From positions 15,973,142 to 16,037,141 of the forward strand of contig JASSKH010000001.1 of NCBI GenBank assembly GCA_031763025.1: a stretch of DNA of 64,000 nt, given 5' to 3'. The translations under genes were made by a program, and so were the position numbers. Below are positions 1 through 12,310 of the stretch, piece by piece. Each line of letters opens with the position of its first letter. Position 1 is the stretch's first letter. The notes beneath the pieces were generated by a model. The model worked only from the letters and a program-made list of their open reading frames with translations, did no database searches and was not told where the DNA came from. This stretch comes from Macrocystis pyrifera. Taxonomy: Eukaryota > Sar > Phaeophyceae > Laminariales > Laminariaceae.

Positions 1-331
1 CTCTAGGACAACATATACTTCGTGATGTATTCGTGATTTACACCAAAATGGCAAAATATTATTTGATATAACATTAATATTGATAGCTGTGTATCAGAAT
101 TTGGGATACATGACGCGTACGTACTTGATTTCGGTATTGGCGAAAACAAGTGAAAATGGCAGTTGATTTCCCCGGCCCGTGATGATTACGATTGCAGTTG
201 GAGGTTTAACTGTTGTGGTACCTTTTATTCGTTGTACTTGGTGGTTGTACGAAAAAAACACGAATGACATGTTGCACGATTCACACCAAAATGGCAGATA
301 ATCAGCTATATATCAGAATTTTGGGATGCAC

Positions 332-445
332 TATTACGGGGGACCATACAGTAGTTAACAAGACCAAATATTGTTAGTAAGAATATGGAAATATTTAGGT
401 TTTTGTGTGTAGTGTAGGTCCTATTTGCTATGGTCCTCCGTAATA
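332..445. mobile_element. Small palindromic MITE-like element
   Basis: About 114 bp with near-perfect inverted ends. It opens with TATTACGGGGGACCATA and closes with TATGGTCCTCCGTAATA, and the middle is AT-rich and carries no ORF. Related copies lie at 10,401-10,509, 44,929-45,041 (the mirror of this one) and 54,591-54,699. The ends and size suit a non-autonomous DNA element, but I cannot assign a superfamily. Confidence 0.7.
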
Positions 446-550
446 CGGTTTTAGCATTCTTGACATTATTATTACTCGTTTTCTCTGCATGCTTTCTTTA
501 CGTTCTTTCCTATCTCCACACCAACTGTAAGATATAGACTCCCGCATTAA

Positions 551-630
551 CTTCGAGATAAAATCCCACACTAGCTTCAAGATAAAAATGCTTCGAGATA
601 AAATCCCACACTAGCTTCAAGATAAAAATG
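551..630. repeat. Tandem 40-bp duplication, two units
   Basis: Two exact 40-bp units lie head to tail at 551-590 and 591-630, each starting CTTCGAGATAAAATCCCACA. The mirror pair in the right arm is at 44,742-44,821, so the duplication predates the giant inversion. Confidence 0.9.
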
Positions 631-1975
631 CGGCAACCGAAAAACGTCGAAATGCAGATGGTCAAAATACTGGACTCAGAATCGAAATCCCGTCAAAACT
701 GAGCGGCATACCCGATCCTACACTAATTTCAATATAACAAATTTCTTCGTACAGCGGCACGCACACCCGTACAGCAGTAGTCTGTGCACGTACAGAGTAC
801 GTGCGTGCAAACGCAGCACCATAATATAATACCAGCGAGGTACAACAGGTACGTTCATCATAGGTGTAGCAGTGGTACATATGCAGGTACACATACAAAT
901 AGTAGTACAGGAGTGTGGTGGGTACGTACAATGATACAAGGCTGCGCTCCGAGGGCGGCCCATTTTGCATGATATATGTACAGCAGTAGTATTAATAGTG
1001 GTATACATACATTACCGGCCTGCTCATGAGAGAGTTCTACCCGGAAACTAACTAACTCACAAGAAAGTCAGCCTGAAAAATTGAAAAAAAAATAGAAAGC
1101 TCTCAGCCAGGTCCGTGCCTAAGTTTTAAAGAAAGTTGACCCCTTTTCCTGTGACTGGCCTGGGCCCCTAGGCACGATTCATTGGGCACTTCTAGGGAAA
1201 ACATCTTCTCGGCGACCAAACTAAGAAAGCACAACATAACAAAGTGTGCTTTCGAGCGCTCACAAAATAATAAAGTCAGCCTGAGCCCGATATATGGTTT
1301 CTTGTGAGAGGGCCGGTACTGCATTGCGTGTATCGTATAAATAGCCAGGCATCGTTTCTCGTGCACTCTGCAGCTGTTGGTATTTGCAAGTCGCCAGTCG
1401 CACCAAATCACGGACATCTGTCCGCTCCACATTTTCCTGTTCTTCCTCCAGCGAGCGTGGCGGGCGGCGTACAGCCGCCGGCGGAGCACAGTCTCGTCAA
1501 CCATACTGTAGTACGCAAACACCGTACACCGTACATCAATACGAGAACATGGTACACCGACACCCTACGTACGAGCCCGTAGATTTATAGAGCAACACCC
1601 CACCCTACCTCACCCTACTCTCCGCTCCAGGTATGTGCGCCTCCCCGACGTCCTGAGGGCCTAGGACTGCAGTGGCGGCGGTGGCGGCGGTGACGGTGTT
1701 GACGGCGGAGGCGATGTCTCCCGCGATGGCTGTGGCAGTGGACTATGTGTAGAGATAGATGACTCCGCCGGATGGTTTGTGTTTTTTTCTTTTTGTCATT
1801 TGACATGTGGTTGGAGGGGTAGTGGGGGGGAGGAGGGGGATGGGGTAGGGGTGGGGTGGGGTGGGCACAATTGTATACGTGATGGAGGCGATGGGTCGCA
1901 CGCGGTAGCGGCGGTGTGATCGACCTTTTATTTCCTCGCCATCTGACACTTTTATAGCCGAGCGAAACCTGCTAC

Positions 1976-3373
1976 ATGGTGAGTTCTCCGGTATCCGTGT
2001 TGCTCTCCTTGCTCCCGCCCCCCCACCCCCTCTCGGCGGGGAGGGGAGGGAGGTAGGGGTGGGGTAGGCACACGTGTAGATTTGATAGAGGCGATGGATC
2101 GCGCGCAGTGGCAGCGATGTTGTTGGCCTTCTTCTTGTCTGGCCGGCTGGCTCTAGTGTAAAAAGCCTGTTTCAGAAAAGATGTCTCCGGTGTTCGTGTT
2201 GCTCTCCTTGCTCCCGCCCCCCCACCCCCTCTCGACGGTGAGGGGAGGGAAAGGTAGGGGTGGGGTAGGCACACGTGTAGATGTGATAGAGGCGATGGAT
2301 CGCGCGCAGTGGCGGCGATGTTGTTGACCTTCTTCTTGTCTGGCCGGCTAACTCTATTAGCAGTGTAAGAAACCTGTTTCACAGTGATGTCTCCGGTGTT
2401 CGTGTTGCTCTCCTTGCTCCCGCCCCCCCACCCCCTCTCGGCGGGGAGGGGAGGGAGGTAGGGGTGGGGTGGGCACACGTGTAGATGTGATAGAGGCGAT
2501 GGATCGCGCGCAGTGGCGGCGATGTTGTCGACCTTCTTCTTGTCTGGCCGGCTGACTCTATTAATAATGTAGGAAACCTGTTTCACAGTGATGTCTCCGG
2601 TGTTCGTGTTGCTCTCCTTGCTCCCACCCCCCCACCCCCCTCTCGGCGGGGAAGGGAGGGAGGTAGGGGTGGGGTGGGCACACGTGTAGATGTGACAGAG
2701 GCGATGGATCGCGCGCAGTGGCGGCGATGTTGTCGACCTTCTTCTTGTCTGGCCGGCTGACTGTATTGATAGTGTAGGAAACCTGTTTCACAGTGATGTC
2801 TCCGGTATTCGTGTTGCTCTCCTTGCTCCCGCCGCCCCACCCCCTCTCGGCGGGGAGGGGAGGGAGGTAGGGGTGGGGTGGGCACACGTGTAGATGTGAT
2901 AGAGGCGATGGATCGCGCGCAGTGGCGGCGATGTTGTCGACCTTCTTCTTGTCTGGCCGGCTGACTCTATTAATAATGTAAGAAACCTGTTTCACAGTGA
3001 TGTCTCCGGTGTTCGTGTTGCTCTCCTTGCTCCGGCCCCCCACCCCCTCTCGGCGGGGAGGGGAGGGAGGTAGAGGTGGGTAGGCACACGTTTAGATGTG
3101 ATAGAGGCGATGGATCGCGCGCAGTGGCGGCGATATTGTCGACCTTCTTCTTGTCTGGCCGGCTGACTCTATTGATAGTGTAAGGAAGCTGTTTCACAGT
3201 GATGTCTCCTGTGTTCGTGTTGCTCTCCTTGCTCCCGCCCCCCCACCCCCTCTCGGCGGGGAGGGGAGGGAGGTAGGGTGGAGTGGGCACACGTGTAGAT
3301 GTGACAGAGGCGATGGATCGCGCGCAGTGGCGGCGATGTTGTTGACTTTCTTCTTGTCTGGCCGGCTGACTCT
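1976..3373 (-). repeat. 204-bp satellite, seven units (left arm)
   Basis: Seven tandem units of about 202-209 bp, marked by recurring CTGGCCGGCTGACTC at about 2,138, 2,340, 2,545, 2,748, 2,957, 3,152 and 3,357. The canonical unit is 204 bp, exactly 68 codons, and stays open on the minus strand over several units. G-run length changes shift the frame between units, so the open stretch breaks into pieces here. The translation is basic, Pro-rich and unlike any family I know. I regard it as a minisatellite with incidental open frames, although a repeat protein cannot be excluded. Confidence 0.85.
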
Positions 3374-3639
3374 TGTAAAGAAAAATGGGGGGGGGGGAAA
3401 TCAAAACAAATGAGAAAAAAAATAAAAAAAGAGATGGCGAGCAAACAAACAAAAAAATTCAGTGGGGGGAAAAAAAAGAGAAAGAAAAATAGGGGCAACA
3501 GGTACGCGATTCTGGGGGGAAAGGGACGCGCTCGACGGGTCGGGTGGTCGCGATGCCCCCCCTCCCTCCGTGTGTATTGTGAGAGTGATTTGGTCGATCG
3601 ACTAAGGTGGTTTGCTGTTGCTGATATTGTTGTTGGTGC

Positions 3640-5560
3640 AGTTACATCCCAGTCCGCCTCACCCCGGTTGTCGCTGTTTCGGGAGCGGCGCTTGGAGATA
3701 GGTGGCTGGCTGACTGGCTGGCTTCCTTCGCCAGATGTTTAGGCGAGGGGGCAGTGACGATGGCGATGTCGGTAGGCACACCAGGCAGGCAAGGCACCTT
3801 TGAGAGACAAACGCGATGGCCATGGCAATGCACCAGCTCGCGTCCTCTGCGCTTTCGGAGGTATCATGGGGGTCGATTGACTGATGCATGGATGGTTGGA
3901 TCGATGGATTGCATGTTGGATAGGCGGATGGATGAATGAATGGAGGGATGGATTGAATTCGATTGATTGATAGGTGGATGGATGGATGCATGGAAGACGT
4001 ATGGATTGATTGATTGATCCGTCACGGTTTTGTGTCGGGGGAGACATCGCTCGCCCGTCCTGCTTTTGTTGCGGTACTGTTTTTCATTTTTGGGAGGAAG
4101 GATAAGACTCGCCCGTGGTGTTTACTCTTCTGGGGAGGAAGGCTAAGGTGCCCCCTCGTGTACGTATGCACTTCACCTTTTACCTGCCTGACCCCGCCAG
4201 ATGTTTAGGCGAGGGTAGTGGTGATGACGATGTCGGTAGGCACACCAGGCAGGAAAGACGAGTCCGAACGCTTTTGGCGACAATTCACCGTTTTTTTTTT
4301 CTGTGCTCAGTGAGAGATGGTGATGCTTGTGTCTTGCTTTTTGAATAGGAAATGGCGTTTGCCCTCGTTGTTCTTTATTGTTAGTGGGAGAGTGGGCGAC
4401 AGAACGGCAAATACTAGATGCTTCCACGGTTACTGCTGTACATCTTTCGGAGGCGTATTTGTAGTCTATACCTTGGACTACCTTGGACTTCTTGTCATCC
4501 CTCTTTGTCTTCGCTTAGTACCGCTTTTATGGAGACTTTGATTACTGGTAGGCGCTATCACTAGTTGTATGGTAGCGGGATGGATCTGGCTTTAACTTTG
4601 TTTGTTTTTGCGGAGAAAAAGAGATTCGCCCACGTCGTTTTCATTTTATTGCTTTCTTGCTTTTTTTCAGATAGGTTACATATGATTCTCGCCTGTATAG
4701 TACGATGTATGCAGCGCTTCTGATTTGGAAACGACGCTGATTTTGGGAGGAAATACATTTGAAGGAGGGAATTGCCCACCCGCAGTGCTGTCTTTTTTTA
4801 ACCCGATAGGAGGGAAGGGAGAGGCGACGGAATTCTTGTACGTACACACTTTTTGAAGAGACAACCTCGATGGTCTCTGGGCATCGCGCAGACCTCTTCT
4901 TAATCGTGGCTATGATACCCAGGTAATATATATGATACCAGGTAGGTAGGTAGGTAGCTTTTTTGTTTTTTGTTTGGAGAGAGAGCTAAAGCCTCCTCGC
5001 CCGTGCAATTTTGGTTTAGTTTGGGATACGAGAGGAGAGGGTGGGAGAGGAGAGGAGAGGAGAGGAGAGGAGGAGAGGAGATGCTATGCTCTGGCACGTG
5101 GTTGGGGATGGAAGGTAGATAGAGAGAGATGTCCCCCACACCACGTGCACTCCTTGCCAAGCCCAGGCCGAGAAGTGAAGGGAAAAGCCCGAACATTTCG
5201 CTGGTTATCCCGCCGACTGACCGCGTGCTGTCTGCACTGTGGGGGGAGAACTGATGCATGGATGGGTGCAAGGAGGGACGCTTTTTTGTTGGATTGGGAA
5301 GGGACTTACTCGCCCTTCATCGTTGTGGAGGTCATTGGATCGGAGAGGAAAAACAACTCTCGTTGGTTTTTTGGGGGGGGATGTTTTGGACTGGAGGGGG
5401 ACTGACTCGCCCGTTATTTTGTTTTTGTTAAAGGTTTAGCTCGCCAAGGCCAGTGGGGGTGCGTGTTGTTTTAGAGATGGATAGAAGGGGACTGCCTCGG
5501 TGGATATGGCTCGCCCGCCATGGTTTGTATTTGGGGGGGATTCATATATTAGGTGGAAGT
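3640..5560. repeat. Degenerate module region with ACTCGCCCG motifs
   Basis: This gene-free stretch is built of degenerate, partly repeated blocks. A ~75-bp segment beginning CGCCAGATGTTTAGGCGAGG occurs at 3,728 and again at 4,196. The motif CTCGCCCG, usually preceded by a G-rich or GGGAGGAA stretch, recurs near 4,050, 4,108, 4,997, 5,310, 5,406 and 5,510, with weaker versions near 4,629 and 5,669. GATG-rich runs lie at 3,870-4,015 and GAGAG runs at 5,042-5,085. I see no coding gene. Confidence 0.6.
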
Positions 5561-5714
5561 AGAAGGTAGAAGGCAGTACAGCTATGGTACATACAGCTCA
5601 GATACAGGTTGGTGGGTGCCTGTTGGAGCTGTTCTGTCCTGTGCGGCCGACGGGGATTTTTCGGCAGTTCGCCCATGGACCATTTTCTTGGATTGGTCTT
5701 CCTCTTCCTCAGCG

Positions 5715-6325
5715 ATGTCTTGCATTGATTAGTTGATTGGGTAATTGATTGATTGATCTGCTGGTTGATCGATTGCTTGATTGGCTGGCTGCTTGATTAG
5801 ATGGTTGGTTGGTTGATCGACTAGTCGGTTGGTGAATTGATTGATTGATTTGATGGACCGGATGGTTGATTGATTGACTGGCTGGTTGATTCATCAGTTG
5901 GTTGGTTGGTTGGTTTGGTTTATGGACTGATTATTTGATTGGCCGGGTGATTGATGGATTGAGTGATTGCTTGAATGATTGATTTCATTAATTATTCGGT
6001 CGATTGATTGAGTGATAGAATTATCGATTGTTTGACTGGTTGATAGATTGGTTCATCGATTTGGATGGCAGACTGATTGGTTGGTCGGTTAGATAAACTG
6101 CTTGGTTGGCTGCTTGGTTAGCCGATCGACTGATTGACTGATCGACCTGCTAGTTAATGGCCTGACTGATTGATCGATTGATGCGTTGATTCGTTGATTT
6201 ACTGACTGATTGGTCGGTTGGTTTGTCGATCAACGACTTGATCGGCCGCTAGATCTCGATTGTTGCGTTGATTGATTGAACTATTGATTGGTTGATTTTT
6301 TTATTGGTTGATTGAGTGGATGTTT
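5715..6325. repeat. Degenerate GATT tetranucleotide array (left arm)
   Basis: About 600 bp dominated by GATTGATT, GGTTGGTT and variants. It is low complexity, with no credible ORF. Its mirror is at 39,050-39,660. Confidence 0.85.
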
Positions 6326-8540
6326 TTCATCTCCGCCGTGAGGGGCTAGCCTTCCCTCTTGTGCCGGTTGTGTTATGCGCTTGCTGTGCTGCCATTAAGG
6401 TTGTAGGATGAAGCACTATACTTTGGGCCATCATCAAGGTCTGAGTGAGCAGCACTATTGTTAAGTCCAGTAAGTCTAGTTGTGTCATCATGATGTGCCG
6501 CTTTACATAGCACAGCAGTAGTTCTTAGTGTTGGCGGTATATACTCGTAGCAGTAAGAAGCCGTCGATTTCATGAGTTCATCATGTTGGTTTTTAGTCCA
6601 CCTGTAGGGTAGTAGGAGAGGGATGGCAGTCGCGTGCCACGGTCTTTTGGGTGGAATCTTCATAGATACGTCACGTATTGCGCAGGTGGCCGAGACCCCC
6701 CCCCCCCCCTCTTGCAAAATGCAGGCGTAAACAAATCCTTGTAGAAATATCGAACAATCTAGCGAACCCCACAAAGTGTCGATAACCTCTCAATTCGGTG
6801 TACGACTATTACTACTGGTGAGCTACATTGTTCAACGTCTCCACACGGATTTTTTTACGCCCACATTGTGCAGGGGGGGGGGGGGTCCTAGCCACCTGTC
6901 AAGCATTGGCGGTGCAGGCAAGGGGTCGATTGGGCGGTGTGCTCTCTAGCTTCTCGTGCGGGCCGGTGTGCGCGCTATGCCTATTCGTGCAATTTTTGTA
7001 CCGTGCCAGGGTAGAGAGCATGTCGCGTGTTGGGATCAGGGGAGGTAGGGAGGGAGCGTGTCGGGTATTGGGGCAGTCATCGTACAATGTTCCTTTTAGT
7101 CCAGGCTGTTGTGCTTAGCGTACCGTACATGCGCTAACTACACCGTGCCGGGAGGGAACGTGGTCTGTCATGTCTGGGGACCTTTTAAGGCCCCCCGCCC
7201 CATTTTGCGATGCTGTTGTTGGAGGCTGGCGCTGCCTGTTTGTTGAGCAGGCGCCGTGCGTGCCACATGGGAGCATCGTATCATACCCGGACCGTATAGG
7301 CGCGGTCAAAGTATACTGTTCCTGGCTGGTGTGAGTAGCAGTGCAGCAGCAGCAGCTGTTGTATACGCGTTGCACCGTGCCGGACTAAACGCCTGGCTGG
7401 TGTGCGCAGCAGTGCAGCTGTTGTTGTTGTAGTTGTATGGACGCTTCACCGGGCCGCGACTGAGCTTGCTGGGGACTGCCTCTCAATCCCTTCCCCCCCG
7501 TCTCCCCCGTTCCGCCCACCCCCGGCTCCCCTGCTCCGTTACGCTGTTTGTTGTTGTAGGAATGACTTTGGGGGTGTAGGAAAAGCCTCTTGCTTCGTGA
7601 GAGCGGCATGCATGAATTAGAGCACTGCCCCGTAAACATGTGGTAGGAAGCCGCGATGTTCGTTGTCGTCTGTGTTCCCGTATTACACGCTACCTGGTAG
7701 ACTACACTCCCACGTATTTCGAAGCTGGTTCTCTCGACAATGGGGAAGGTGCAAACGCCGAGTGATTCGTCTATGGAAATACCTCGACGGGCCGCCATTT
7801 TTTATCCCCCTTGCCCTGAAGAAACTCGGCTTGGAAATTCGTCCCAGGGTGTGTGTGTTATCTTGATTATAGTATACGGTATCTGACGTTGGGCATAGAG
7901 AAAAGCGTTTTGAAGTTTGTCTGTGGTTGCTGTAGTTCTTGTTGCATCTTGGTCAACTGGCTGCTGCCTTTTGCTGGAACGATTTGCATCTTGTTGTATT
8001 TTTTGCTTGTTGCATTTTTTCGCTGTGTTGTTAACGTAGTCGTCGTCCATTTGTTTTTTGCATCGTGCGTACTTGTAGATGATACGCAGCGCGTATAGTA
8101 CAGGGTATTGGGTTTTATAATATTTTTGGCTGTTTTGTTTTTGCAGTTGCTTGTTTTTGTGGGTGTTCTGTTTGTGTAGATGAATGATACAGATATAGCG
8201 CGTAGTAAACTGTGTATGTTCGGCGTTAGGCATATATCTGTGCTGTATGCTTAGCTGTGCTCGCCGCCCTGCCATACCGCGCCCCGGTCGGCTAGACGGA
8301 GCAGCACTGGCGTGCACACCAGCAGCAAGCAGCGCTGCCTGGAGTTATTTTGGGGGGGCTTTATGCATATTTCTCCGTTTTGGGGGACACATTAATCGCT
8401 TGAGGTCGGTGCAGGGCGAGCGATGGTGTCGGGTCCGTTGGTGGGCGAGCGCAGGCGGGGGTAGGACGAGGAATCGTCGAGGGAGGCGGAGGAGGGAGGA
8501 GGGGCGAGGGGCGAGGAGCGGTTGGGAGTTTTGAACAATG
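6326..8540. other. No recognisable gene; poly-C/poly-G tracts and ORFs of unknown status
   Basis: Poly-C at 6,697-6,709 and poly-G at 6,872-6,884 lie near inverted copies of the same flanking text (6,600-6,830 against 6,800-6,900). Two minus-strand open frames, 7,385-7,798 (137 codons) and 7,802-8,317 (171 codons), are kept at the same length in the right arm (37,577-37,990 and 37,058-37,573). Their composition is low complexity (Gln, Thr and Lys runs) and I recognise no domain. With arms this similar, conserved length is weak evidence for coding. Confidence 0.4.
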
Positions 8541-9084
8541 GTTGCCTACTTATCTATATGTGTGTACTGGGTATGATGTACTGTAGTTGGAAGTATGCGA
8601 GTACCTCTTGTGGTTGCTCTTGGGGGATAAAAAGAGAGCTGTTGCCGGCTGCGCGGGAAATGTATGTGATGCATGTGGTATATGATTTGTATGGTCTGGT
8701 GTACAATAGGCCGGAGGAGGAGATACTACATTAGTAGTTCTTACCGTGCAGACACACACATGCCGAACCGTTTGCGGCGGTTCGGTGAATAAGCGGAACG
8801 ACTAATTAATGGATATTGATATTGAGGAGAAAAACATGGCGAGGAATCGGCATTTGATATATGATACCACGCCTGCTGGAGTATGTCGTAGGGGTCATCA
8901 GTATCACCACGAAAAACCTGTTAGCATCCCTATGGTGGGAATCAATGATCGTCGTCATCAAAAATTGAAGCAATGTCGTTGTCGCCGCCTGTCTATTTGT
9001 CACATGCCTAAATTTTAGAGCATTCAGTCGCGCACTGGCGATTGCAGTGTTCGATGCGGTTTGTGCATTCTTGGTATTTTTTGT

Positions 9085-9250
9085 AGAAGTAGATGGAAGC
9101 TTCCATGGAAGCATAGTCTACTTCCATGTGTGTGGAAGCTTCCACAAGCTTCCATTTTTGAATTTCCATGGAAGCTTCCACGAGCTATACATATTTGTTT
9201 CCGCTGCTTTCCGTGAACTTCCACGCGCTTCAGCGAGCTTCTGATTTGTG
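9085..9250. repeat. Cluster of GGAAGCTTCC palindromes (left arm)
   Basis: Overlapping hairpin-capable sequences built on ATGGAAGCTTCCAT, TTCCACAAGCTTCCA and similar occur at least five times within 165 bp. A looser second cluster of TTCCATGGA/GGAAGCTTCC words lies at 9,640-9,850. Mirror clusters are at 36,105-36,245 and 35,500-35,690. Confidence 0.75.
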
Positions 9251-9539
9251 TATCGATAGGTACCGTAGTGTGTGAGCTCTTCACATCTTTCCACTAACTA
9301 CAATATCATCACTTTTGTTTCTAACCGTAGCCGTATCCCCACCCCTGACCCCTACCACTTCGAGGCCTCTGCTTGCTTGAAGTAGTATTTGGGGAACACT
9401 CTCGGGTCGCTGCGCTTGGAAATACGCTCGAAAACAATAGATCGCTGTGCTGAGAAATACTTCAGGTCGCCGAGTGGGCGACAAAACCTCCACAGTAGTA
9501 GTACCAGCAGTAATAATCGGGTAAGTAGTTCCTGGTTTT

Positions 9540-9540
<1 letters not shown>

Positions 9541-9594
<54 letters not shown>

Positions 9595-9612
9595 CGTAGT
9601 AGTAGTAGACGT
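9541..9612. repeat. GTA trinucleotide microsatellite (left arm)
   Basis: About 23 units of AGT with one GTCGTA interruption. The mirror tract at 35,719-35,796 is longer and has no interruption. Confidence 0.95.
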
Positions 9613-10400
9613 AACCTGCTTGTACCGTGCAACTCCTGCCCTACATGCTACAGCTTCCATGGACTTCCGTTCGGACTTCCACAAAAGCTTGCCACGGAAG
9701 CTTCCATGAAAGTCGCCCATGGAATCTTCCATGTATTTCCTCCCATGTAACAAGTAGAATTTACATGCATAGACGTAAAAGTTACTTCCACGGAAGAGGA
9801 GTATGTATTACTTCGAAGGAAACTGCCACGAGCTTCCACGTCAAAAACAAAATAGCATCTGAGACCGTGTTCGATGACATCGGTATATGATATATGCCGG
9901 TTTATGTGAATATATCAGGTATGCTACTGTACACTATATGGCAAGTCGAGTCGGCTTTTCATTCGCTTTTGGACGCGAGAGGGGAAGGGAGGGCCGTCCT
10001 CTGCACCTGGGCTGTGGATTTTAACTTTTTAGTACCGCACGTTACAGAACCACATATGATACTGGTATGCATTCATAATCCCAAGTGATACGTGTTCGAA
10101 ACGGGAGTGCAGTCCAATAGAGGGGTTCGAGTTAGCTCATACCAGGTAGGTCAAAAAGTACCAGGTGCCAGGTACTGCATATGAATACGTGGACGGGGAC
10201 GCTGGCTGTGACTGAAAAACGTTTCTTGCGGCTTGTTCATGCTTTCAGATGGTCTCCAAGAGGTGAAACATTACGAACACATCGGGCAGATCGTCGATTC
10301 CCACCTCATGATCTACATTCATTCCTGATCTTGCATGGTCTACAGCAGTAGCTCAGTTGCCAAGTGCGAGCCGTATTAATCAATCGGCATGATCTACAGC

Positions 10401-10509
10401 TATTACGGGGGTCCATAGTTAACAGGACCTATGGTATACACAAAAACCTATATATTTACCTATTTTTAGTAACAAAATTTGGTCCCGTTAACTATAGACC
10501 CCCGTAATA
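10401..10509. mobile_element. 109-bp palindromic element, present only in left arm
   Basis: It starts TATTACGGGGGTCCATAG and ends CTATAGACCCCCGTAATA, so the termini are inverted repeats of roughly 28 bp with an AT-rich core. The matching place in the right arm (about 30,950) reads straight through without it. That makes this an insertion after the arms formed, or a precise loss from the other arm. Short direct repeats (AGC/GC) may be the target duplication, but the site has mutated. Confidence 0.8.
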
Positions 10510-12151
10510 GCACGTATTTCCTGCGTTGGACCTGAACTATGCAGATCTTGCATAGCATGTTACAACGGCAGAGGGCAGAGAATTCGTAGCATCTACAGCA
10601 GATGATTCAGTACTGCAGTAGATCGCAATCAGACCGACGTGTGAAACATTGTAACTGGTACCTGGTACCTGGTATACGTCCAGGGTACACGATGAAAGAG
10701 AAAAACGATACCACGCTACTCCTCAACAGATCAGAGCGAAAAGAAGACCAGCAGGGTTAGATTTCCGCACGAAACTGTGTACCTGGCAAAAGACAACTTT
10801 TAGTCGATGTGTTTTTAACCTGGTTTGAGTATGATCCCCCCACTGTCCACTTGAAGACCTCGGGCAAAAACGTCGTTTCTGATTTCTTTTTCGTGCACCC
10901 TCGTTACTCTCAACCCCTTTGTATTCAAGTTTAATTACGATACATTGGTTGGTCAGGCCTTGTCGACGTGGAATTTGCTGGGAGGAGGGAAGGGCGTGTG
11001 TGTGTGTTGTGTTTTCGAAGACGATCGAGCCTGATTGCGTTTGGTTGTCGAGGAGGAAGGGTTGGGTTTGATGTTTTCGTTCCTGGTTTGTGTGGGATTT
11101 TTCGCTGAAAGAATTGTGTTCCATTGCCCTCCATCCACCCTGATGCCCTTCTACCTTGTATCGTTTGATTTTCAAGGGTTGTTACACACCAAACAATACA
11201 GTAGAAGGCGTTTTAATGTTGTTGTTGTTCCCTTACATCTTTGCATTCCCTTCAACAGGGGCCGCCTTGAGTCATTGCATACCCTCCCCCCGTGCTTCCC
11301 TCCTTACGTCTCCCTCCTTGCCTCTGTTCCTTGCCCCCCACCCATCCCCTCCCCCCCTCCCCCGGTTCTCCCCTCCCTTCGCCCCCAAGACTGCCTGTTT
11401 ATCTATTGGAAATGTCCGGACGATTGATTTCGGAGACTGCCTACTTATCTATTCGAATTGTCGGATGATTTTGGGTGCTGTCGATAAATTAGAAAAGTCT
11501 GGACAGTATGGCCAGGTGACTTGTCTATTCATAGCATTTGCCCCGATAATAGAGTTCAAGTCGTCTCTTATCACGCATGCAAGCATAGGCCACAGTAGAC
11601 AAGCTATTGCAAGAGGAACCTAGTAATAGGCAGTAGTCCTGGTGTTGTCTTTTGTCCAGGGTGTGATACGCGTTTCATCATCGAACCATCAGCGCGCGAC
11701 TACGCTGGTTAATAATAGGGACATATCATAATCAGACAGGCGGCCACGATAACATTGATCCAATCGGCGATTGACGATTGACGATATTGACGATCATTGA
11801 TGCCCATCATATTGATGCTACCAGTTCATTCATGATGATATTGATGCCGGCAACGATACACTCGAGTATGCCTGGTATCATATCATCTATTGATTGTAAG
11901 GATGGTCGACTTAGAAACCGGTTGTAAAAGGATCACCTCCTCATATCATTCCCCTCGTTACTCATTCAATATCTCACATAGTGTTCCTAGTCCTCGAATT
12001 GTACTATTAATATTATAGACCGTCGTGGGCAGTTGGACGTGTCTCACTCCATCTATTCTAGCAGTGAGAACTACAGCAGTATCTCCTACGTGCTGTAGCC
12101 TGTCATACACCAAATCAGATACGCCAGGAACACCACCACATACGTTACATG

Positions 12152-12310
12152 CACAACAGCTTGCCCAACGCCCGTGACAGCCCCCTACTCTTCCCGCCAA
12201 GGTAAACAAAGAGGTGCTCGTATGATACGTCCCACACACATATAGCTTGCCCAAGGTAGGTAACAGCCCCCTTCTCTCCCCCACAAGGTACACCGAAGAG
12301 GTGCTCGTAT
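12152..12310. repeat. Two diverged 87-bp tandem units
   Basis: GAGGTGCTCG recurs at 12,211 and 12,298 with related sequence in between (AGCTTGCCCAA, ACAGCCCCCT). A third, inverted and more diverged relative is at 8,600-8,690. The mirror is near 29,170-29,330. Confidence 0.6.

Larger units (their letters stand above)
1545..9065. repeat. Left half of older nested inverted duplication
   Basis: Blocks at 1,545-1,690, 5,100-5,330, 8,590-8,760 and 8,800-9,065 match, in inverted orientation and inverted order, blocks at 13,320-13,545, 12,520-12,870, 12,060-12,350 and 11,655-11,960. Identity is clearly lower than between the two giant arms. Between the blocks this half has been expanded by the 204-bp satellite, the GATT array and other insertions. 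The partner is the 11,655-13,545 entry. Confidence 0.7.

Noticed and set aside
1976..3373. CRISPR-like regular repeats
   Set aside because: Units are ~204 bp with no repeat/spacer alternation, and the genome is eukaryotic. This is an ordinary satellite.
7385..8317. Two minus-strand ORFs of 137 and 171 codons conserved in both arms
   Set aside because: The arms are so alike that any open frame is conserved. Composition is low complexity and no domain or splice context is seen, so I left them as unknown and not as genes.
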